Origin: CAWIOX01 sp963837775
GTDB taxonomy: Bacteria; Pseudomonadota; Gammaproteobacteria; Burkholderiales; Burkholderiaceae_D
Direction of reading: 5' to 3'
DNA length: 64,000 nucleotides
Assembly (NCBI GenBank): GCA_963837775.1
Contig: CAWIOX010000027.1
Coordinates: 1-64,000 of the forward strand
Part shown: positions 58,524 through 64,000 of the stretch, piece after piece
How the letters are laid out: every line of letters begins with the position of its first letter
How positions within the stretch are numbered: position 1 is the first letter of the stretch
Position numbers and translations under genes: made by a program
Notes under the pieces: model-generated
What the model was told of the DNA's origin: nothing
The model's database searches: none
What the model saw: only the letters and a program-made list of their open reading frames with translations

Positions 58524-60062
58524 TTATTGCATTTCCATTTCCCCTGCCGCACGGATGGTCTGCGTCGTCTGGTCCGATGCGCCGACCCAGCGCGGCCCCT
58601 GCGCGCCGAATACCGCAACCGGCTCGGGGAACAGCTGCAGCGCCAGCAGGTAAAGAGCTGCCGCCAGCAGCATCGTGACCGGGATGCTGAGATCGATGCC
58701 GGCGGCCAGATTGCCCAGCGGGCCGACGAACTGTCCCGGGATGTTGACGAAGCACAGTCCGATCGCCGCGCTCGGGATCCATGCGCCCATGCCGCGCCAG
58801 TTCCAGCCGTGATTGAACCAATACACGCCGCCGCGCTGGCCGCGCGTGAATACCTGCAGATCATCGGCACGGTAAAAGCCGCGCCGGGTGATGTAGCCGA
58901 TGATCATGATGATCATCCACGGCAAGGTGCAGGTGACGATCAGCACCGCAAAGGTCGATACGCTCTGCACCAGATTGGCGGCGAAGCGCCCGATGAAAAT
59001 GAAGGCGATCGACGCGCAGCCGATCAGGATCGTCGCGGCCACCCGCGATAGTTTGGTAAACACGCTAGACATATCCAGCCCGGTGCCATACAGCGAGGTG
59101 GTGCCGGTCGAAAAGCCGCCGATCAGCGCGATCAGGCACAAGGGCAGGAAGTACCAGCCGGGCGCGACCGCCAGCAAGCCGCCGACGTAATCGTAGTTCT
59201 TGATGTAGTCGGGCGCCTTGGCGGCGACGATGGTCGCGGTGGCCAGGCCGAAAAAGAACGGGATCAGGGTCGCGATCTGCGAGCCGAAGGCGGCCAACAT
59301 CACGCGCCGTTTTGAGGTATTGGCAGGAATGTAGCGGGTCCAGTCGCCGAGGAACGCACCGAACGAGATCGGATTGCTCATCGCCAGCAGCATCGCGCTC
59401 ACCAGCGACGGCAGATACAGCGCCCGGGTCGCGGCATCCGCCTGCGCGGTATACAGGCCGGGGTAGGACGCATCGAAGCTGCCGGCAAACGCGAACGCGC
59501 CCAGCACGAACAGCACGCTGGCGCTCCACACCGCGATGCGATTGACCATCAGCATGAAACGAAAGCCGTAGATGCAGATGATCAATACCAGCACCGCAAA
59601 CAGGCCGTAGGACAGGCCCAGCGTGAAATTGTTTTGCGGCAGCCCGACCAGCCGCTTGGCGGCGCCGACCAGCGCGTCGCCGGAACTCCAGACCGACAGC
59701 GAAAAGAACGCGATCGCCGTCAGCAGCGACAGGAAGGAGCCGACGATGCGGCCATGCACGCCAAAGTGCGCACCGGACGAGACCGCGTTGTTGCTGCCGT
59801 TGATCTGGCCGAAGACCGCCATCGGCGCCAGAATGATGGCGCCGATCACGACGCCGGCGATGATCGCGCCCGCCCCTTGCCAGAACGACAGGCCGAACAT
59901 GACCGGGAACGCGCCCAGCACCGCGGTCGAAAAGGTATTGGCGCCGCCAAAGGCCAGCCGGAACAAGTCCAGCGGCGTGGCATCGCGTTCGGCATCGGGA
60001 ATGCGGTCGATCCCGTGTTGTTCAATCGACGTAATGGGTGGCGGTTGATGCGGATTGCTCAT
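58524..60062 (-). CDS. NCS1 family permease (purine/cytosine permease-like)
   Basis: 512 residues, twelve TM helices. Early segment DLFRLAFGGANTFSTAVLGA and FGLSFWQGAGAIIAGVVIGA, then SSGAHFGVHGRIVGSFLSLL, are typical of nucleobase:cation symporters. The substrate is open: nucleobases, hydantoins or other N-rich compounds. It lies between a small NTF2-like gene and the arginine cluster, same strand, so a guanidino compound or related nitrogen source is possible but unproven. Confidence 0.83.
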   Translation of the reverse strand: MSNPHQPPPITSIEQHGIDRIPDAERDATPLDLFRLAFGGANTFSTAVLGAFPVMFGLSFWQGAGAIIAGVVIGAIILAPMAVFGQINGSNNAVSSGAHFGVHGRIVGSFLSLLTAIAFFSLSVWSSGDALVGAAKRLVGLPQNNFTLGLSYGLFAVLVLIICIYGFRFMLMVNRIAVWSASVLFVLGAFAFAGSFDASYPGLYTAQADAATRALYLPSLVSAMLLAMSNPISFGAFLGDWTRYIPANTSKRRVMLAAFGSQIATLIPFFFGLATATIVAAKAPDYIKNYDYVGGLLAVAPGWYFLPLCLIALIGGFSTGTTSLYGTGLDMSSVFTKLSRVAATILIGCASIAFIFIGRFAANLVQSVSTFAVLIVTCTLPWMIIMIIGYITRRGFYRADDLQVFTRGQRGGVYWFNHGWNWRGMGAWIPSAAIGLCFVNIPGQFVGPLGNLAAGIDLSIPVTMLLAAALYLLALQLFPEPVAVFGAQGPRWVGASDQTTQTIRAAGEMEMQ

Positions 60063-60155
60063 GATTGCGCTCTCTCAATGGTTGGCGGATTTCATTTTTA
60101 TCGGATGACGGCAGCAAGTTTTTCTGGTGCGGCAAAGCAGCCGCTGAAAAGCAGG

Positions 60156-60551
60156 CTATGCGAGGGGCGCAGGCGACAGGTGCTCGTGCCAGGCCAGCCA
60201 GCGGCCGTCAGGCTCGGCACGGAACAGGATCGATTCGCGCTCGTGGACGGTGCTGTCGCCCTCGTGCGTGCGGATCTGCGTCGTGACATCGTGCATGAAC
60301 AGGCCGCTGTCGCCCAGCATGCGCACCGCCTGATTGCTCGACTCGCATGACAGCACGCGAAAACCCAGTTCGCGCTGCCACTCCTGCCAGCACAGACGGT
60401 AATCGTCGCGCGACATCAGACGGCTTGGATGGGTGTAAAAAAGAAAACTGGCTGCGGGGGCGAACGCGGCGAAATACGCATCCAGATCGCCGTTGCCGAA
60501 GACCTCGACCAGCCGCGCAGCGGCCGCCAACACTTGTTGTTCCGAACTCAT
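60156..60551 (-). CDS. NTF2-like (SnoaL-type) small protein
   Basis: 131 residues with the cone-shaped NTF2 fold pattern: VFGNGDLDAYFAAFAPAASF, LFYTHPSRLMSRDDYRLCWQ, MHDVTTQIRTHEGDSTVHE and ESILFRAEPDGRWLAWHEH. Could be an enzyme or ligand-binding protein; no catalytic residues can be named. GGAGA precedes ATG 60551. Divergent from the LysR gene and upstream of the permease. Confidence 0.72.
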   Translation of the reverse strand: MSSEQQVLAAAARLVEVFGNGDLDAYFAAFAPAASFLFYTHPSRLMSRDDYRLCWQEWQRELGFRVLSCESSNQAVRMLGDSGLFMHDVTTQIRTHEGDSTVHERESILFRAEPDGRWLAWHEHLSPAPLA

Positions 60552-60753
60552 GGCATCTCCATCATTTTAATTTCGTATGCGCCGGCCTTTATGTCAGGCC
60601 GGTCGTGGTAGCCGCGGCGAACAACGCTTGCCCGGGGTGCTTGCACTGTAGCGGCGAATCACTTCCCAAAAAATAGCGATAACGGAATCTTTGCATTGAT
60701 TTTTATCGATGTATCATTTGCCGCATCCCCTTCCCACAGAAACGGAGCATCCG

Positions 60754-61659
60754 ATGCTAAGCAGTCTGTCCGATCTCGATTTGCGGCTGATACGCGTGTT
60801 CCTGTCGGTGGTCGACGCAGGCGGCGTGTCGGCCGCGCAAAGTGAACTCAACGTCAGCCAATCGACCATCAGCACCCAGCTGGCGACGCTGGAAACCCGG
60901 CTCGGCTTTCGCCTGTGCGAGCGCGGGCGCGCCGGTTTTCGCCTGACACCGAAGGGGCTGCAGTTCGCCCAGGCCAGCCGGCTTCTGCTGGAAAGCATCG
61001 ACCACTTTTGCGTCGATGCGCGCCAGATGGGGCGCAAGCTGGTCGGCACGCTGAAGATCGGCCTGATCGGGCATGCGGCCAGCGGCGCCAATGCGCGCCT
61101 GAGCCAGGCGATCGCCCGCTTCCGCGCGCGCGACGAAGCGGTCACCCTGTCGCTGCAGGTGCTGCCGCCCGGACAATTGGAGGAAGAATTGATCAATGGC
61201 CGGATCGACGTCGGCGTCGGCTATTTCTGGCATCGGGTGCCCAGCCTCGACTATGCACCCTTGTATGCGGAGCGGCAGATCGCGTATTGCGGTAACGGCC
61301 ATCCGCTGTTCGCACGGTGCGGCGCACTCACGCTGGCGCAATTGCATGCATACGACTGGGTCTGGCGCAGCTATCCCTTGCCCGAAGCCGATGCGGTCAG
61401 CGTGGTCGCGCACAAGGTGACGGCGCTGGCCGACAATATGGAAGCGGTGGCGCTGCTGATCCTGTCCGGCCACCACCTGGGATTCCTGCCGGAGCACTAT
61501 GCGGCACCGCTGGTGCAGCAGGGGCTGCTGGCGGCGCTCAATCCGCAGCAACTGCATTACGAGGTCGAGCTGCACATGGTGACGCGGCGCCAGGCCAGCC
61601 GCGGCGAAGTGCTGCAGGCGTTTCTGGATGATCTGGTCGACGCGCATGCGTCGGCCTGA
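60754..61659 (+). CDS. LysR family transcriptional regulator
   Basis: 301 residues from ATG 60754, preceded by ACGGAG. HTH: FLSVVDAGGVSAAQSELNVS and QSTISTQLATLETRLGFRLC. Effector domain follows. Divergent from the NTF2-like/permease genes across about 200 bp, so it probably controls them. Effector unknown. Confidence 0.85.
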   Translation: MLSSLSDLDLRLIRVFLSVVDAGGVSAAQSELNVSQSTISTQLATLETRLGFRLCERGRAGFRLTPKGLQFAQASRLLLESIDHFCVDARQMGRKLVGTLKIGLIGHAASGANARLSQAIARFRARDEAVTLSLQVLPPGQLEEELINGRIDVGVGYFWHRVPSLDYAPLYAERQIAYCGNGHPLFARCGALTLAQLHAYDWVWRSYPLPEADAVSVVAHKVTALADNMEAVALLILSGHHLGFLPEHYAAPLVQQGLLAALNPQQLHYEVELHMVTRRQASRGEVLQAFLDDLVDAHASA

Positions 61660-61696
61660 GTTTCCGGATTAATTCACCAGCAATAAATTAAAAATA

Positions 61697-61780
61697 CGGG
61701 GGTATGCCTTAAAACATGCCGCTTCCCGCACATATTCATTGGGCATTAAAAATATACACCGATATGTATATTTTCCAGCC
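61697..61780 (+). repeat. 84-nt intergenic repeat, copy H
   Basis: CGGGGGTAT at 61697, CCCGCACATATTCATTGGGC (closest to consensus), then AAATATAC-type arm ATTAAAAATATAC - ACCGATAT - GTATATTTT. It starts 37 nt after the LysR stop, sense orientation, and ends 18 nt before the convergent ABC ATPase stop. Confidence 0.9.
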
Positions 61781-61798
61781 GCAAAGCGCCGCCGGCAA

Positions 61799-63029
61799 TC
61801 AGGCCGCCAGTACGCAGCACGCATGTTCAGGGATGCTGACCGCCACCAGGTTGCCCACCGTCAGGCTCAGGCCCTGGCGCGGGGTGCTCAGCGCGGTCAG
61901 CAGCACGCCGCCGCAATCGACCGTGGTTTCAATCGTGGCGCCGATATCGCGCACGAAAGTCACCGTGCCGTGCAGCTGGTTGCCGCCGGCATCCGGGTCC
62001 GCCACGGTTCCGCTCGCCTCCGGATGCACCAGAATCTGGATCACGCCGGCCGACTGGCGCTGCGTGGTCAGCGCCGACAGCACGCTGCCGGCATTGTCGG
62101 CGGTGGTCTCGATCGTGCTGCCGTTGTCGCGCACGAAGGTGACCGGCGCGCGATGGCTGTCGGGCTGCGATGCGTGCGACAGTTCGAGTTCTTCCGGGCG
62201 CACCAGCACCTTCACCGCCGCGCCGACGTGGACCCGGTCCGGCACCGGCACCCGGATCGCCGCGCCGCTCTGCAGGCCGACGCGGCCGCCGCCCAGCGCG
62301 GTGGCCGGGAAGATGTTGCCCATGCCGATGAAGTCGGCGACGAACTCGTTGGCCGGATTGCGGTAAATCTCGATCGGCGTGCCGACCTGCTGCACCTTGT
62401 TGTGCCCCATCACCACCACGATGTCGGCCATCGTCATCGCTTCGCGCTGGTCATGCGTGACCATGATGGTGGTGATGCCGAGGCGCTGCTGCAGCTGGCG
62501 GATCTCGACCTGCATCGATTCGCGCAGCTTGGCGTCCAGCGCCGACAGCGGCTCGTCGAGCAACAGCAGCTTGGGGTCGGCCGCGATCGCGCGGGCGATC
62601 GCCACCCGCTGGCGCTGGCCGCCGGACAGTTGCGCGACCGGCCGCCTGGCCAGTTCCTGCAGCTGGATCAGCTGCAGCAGTTCGGCCACGCGCCGTTGTT
62701 GCGCATCCTGGTCGACGCCGCGCAGGCGCAGCGGATACGCGATGTTTTCACCGACCGTCATGTGCGGAAACAGCGCCAGCGACTGAAACACCATGCCGAA
62801 GTTGCGCTGGTACGCGGGCACCCCGCTGATGTCCTGGCCGTCATGCCGGATATAGCCGGCGCTCAGGGTTTCCAGGCCGGCAATCAGCCGCAGCAAGGTG
62901 GTCTTGCCGCAGCCGGACGGGCCCGAGGAAGCACACCAGCTTGCCTTCCGGCAGGTGCAGGTTGACGCCTTGCACCGCGTAGGTGGCGCCGAAGCGCTTT
63001 TCCACATTTTCCAGAATTAATCCACTCAT
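61799..63029 (-). CDS. Polyamine-type ABC transporter ATPase with duplicated TOBE domain; one frameshift
   Basis: About 409 residues. Walker A FLGPSGCGKTTLLRLIAG, Q-loop, signature QLSGGQRQRVAIARAI, Walker B LLLLDEPLSALDAKLR, His in TIMVTHDQREAM. The C-terminus has two similar TOBE-like units, VTFVRDNGSTIETTADNAGS and VTFVRDIGATIETTVDCGGV, about 70 residues apart, so the protein is longer than usual PotA (about 370). One inserted base near 62924 lies before the Walker A. GGAGAG precedes ATG 63029. Permease gene lies 25 nt upstream. Confidence 0.88.
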
Positions 63030-63054
63030 AGCACTCTCCGAATTTGTTGGTAAT

Positions 63055-63975
63055 TTAAAACGACACGCCGCCATCGCCGACCAGTTTCTCCAGCGCCCAG
63101 ATCAGCACGAAATCGATCAGCACCGTCAGCACCGCGAACGAGAACACGGTCGGGTCGAGCGAGGACACGGTGCGGCTGAACATCCAGATCGGCACCGTCA
63201 TCACTTCGATCGTGTACAGGAAAAAGGTGACGGTAAATTCGTTGAACGAGACGATGAACGCCAGCAGCATCCCGGCCAGGATGCCGGAGCGCATCAGCGG
63301 CACCACCACGTCGACGATCGCGCGCAAAGGACGTGCGCCCAGCATCTGCGCGGCCTCCTCGATTTCGCTGCCGATCCCGGTCAGCGCCGCGGTGCAGTTC
63401 TTGATCGCAAACGGCAACGCCAGGATCACGTGCGCGATCACCAGCCGCCAGCTGCCCAGATCGAACGGCAGATGATCCATCACCAGCAACAGCGACAGCC
63501 CCAGCACCACCATCGGGAACACCAGCGGCAGCGACACCAGCTGGATCGCCAGCGCCTTGCCGCGAAAGCGGCAGCGGGTGATCGCATAGGCGGCCGGGAT
63601 CGCCGCCAGCGTGGCCAGGATCATGGTCTGGAACGCCACCAGCAAGCTGGTGGTGAAGGCCTGACCGACCGACAGCACGTCGCTCTTGTCGGGCGAGACA
63701 AAGGTATTCCAGGCTGCCTGATACCAGCGCAGGCTATAGCCTTCAGGCGGGAAATCGAGCGTCTCGCCGGCACTGAACGACATCAGGATCAGGGTCAGGA
63801 TCGGCAGCACGATCAGCAACAGAATCGTGCTGGCCAGGATCGTCACGAAGCGCCCGCCCTCGCCCGGCAGCGTCGGCGCACGCCGCAACGGATTCCAGCC
63901 GGCAAGCGCGGCGCGGCGCGGCGACGCGATGGCGCCGGACGGCATTGCAACAGTATTGTTTGGGTGCGTCATCAT
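63055..63975 (-). CDS. ABC transporter permease, PotC type
   Basis: 306 residues, six TM helices. LASTILLLIVLPILTLILMS at the start and the EAA loop EIEEAAQMLGARPLRAIVDV. Belongs to the spermidine/putrescine (or iron/thiamine-like) permease class. GGAGG precedes ATG 63975. The partner permease and binding protein should lie beyond the right edge; only 25 nt remain. Confidence 0.88.
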   Translation of the reverse strand: MMTHPNNTVAMPSGAIASPRRAALAGWNPLRRAPTLPGEGGRFVTILASTILLLIVLPILTLILMSFSAGETLDFPPEGYSLRWYQAAWNTFVSPDKSDVLSVGQAFTTSLLVAFQTMILATLAAIPAAYAITRCRFRGKALAIQLVSLPLVFPMVVLGLSLLLVMDHLPFDLGSWRLVIAHVILALPFAIKNCTAALTGIGSEIEEAAQMLGARPLRAIVDVVVPLMRSGILAGMLLAFIVSFNEFTVTFFLYTIEVMTVPIWMFSRTVSSLDPTVFSFAVLTVLIDFVLIWALEKLVGDGGVSF

Positions 63976-64000
63976 GAGACCTCCAGGGCGCGGCGGCTGC

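Overview
The window looks like a chromosomal segment of a betaproteobacterium, most likely Burkholderiales and probably Oxalobacteraceae. The support is high-GC coding sequence, the queA-tgt-yajC-secD-secF block beside recG, a classic OxyR with Cys199 and Cys208 next to ubiA, pilT-pilU, and beta/gamma-type arginine catabolic genes. I see no rRNA, tRNA, CRISPR array, insertion sequence or prophage. The content is mostly housekeeping and amino-acid metabolism, with a remarkable density of short intergenic repeats.

Layout. 0-3.6 kb: pyruvate carboxylase (minus), broken by many single-base indels. 4.3-7.0 kb: an exported beta-propeller protein and a chemoreceptor. 7.2-14.9 kb: the arginine succinyltransferase (AST) operon astC-aruF-aruG-astD-astB under an ArgR-like AraC-type regulator. 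15-18.3 kb: a DMT exporter, a DUF1338 dioxygenase-like gene with a divergent Lrp-type regulator, and a MarR regulator. 18.3-26.4 kb: secF, secD, yajC, tgt, queA (minus) and recG (plus). 26.4-30.9 kb: eamA, trxC, a cold-shock gene, and divergent argO/argP. 30.9-38.7 kb: a RIO kinase, a soluble histidine kinase with a REC-TPR partner, an orphan amino-acid binding protein, a class A PBP and an NlpC/P60 lipoprotein. 39-46.3 kb: oxyR, ubiA, a yqjD-yqjE-yqjK-like trio, proC-yggS, pilT-pilU and a glutathione peroxidase. 46.3-51.3 kb: glycolate oxidase glcD-glcE-glcF followed by lrgA-lrgB. 51.6-58.2 kb: a second arginine route, the arginine transaminase pathway (AruH, AruI, KauB-like dehydrogenase, GbuA), with an arginine-type binding protein. 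58.5-64 kb: an NCS1 permease, a small NTF2-like protein, a LysR regulator and a polyamine-type ABC transporter that runs off the right edge.

How the genes fit together. Arginine dominates: uptake (binding protein at 57.4 kb), export with its regulator (argO/argP), degradation through succinylarginine (AST), and degradation through 2-ketoarginine and 4-guanidinobutyrate. The glycolate oxidase operon carries an LrgAB pair that, by analogy with the plant plastid transporter PLGG1, could move glycolate or glycerate.

The most novel-looking signal is an intergenic repeat of almost constant length (81-84 nt). There are eight copies in 64 kb. Each has three conserved blocks and a terminal AT-rich stem with an 8-nt loop whose sequence varies while pairing is largely kept. 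A second, unrelated set of four small hairpins, one with a compensatory base pair, lies between trxC and the cold-shock gene.

Caution on quality: about sixteen genes need single-base corrections, mostly removal of one inserted base, to read through. The corrected proteins are well conserved, so I treat these as probable sequencing errors and annotate the genes as whole. At least ten of the sites lie at a CAAG/CTTG tetramer.
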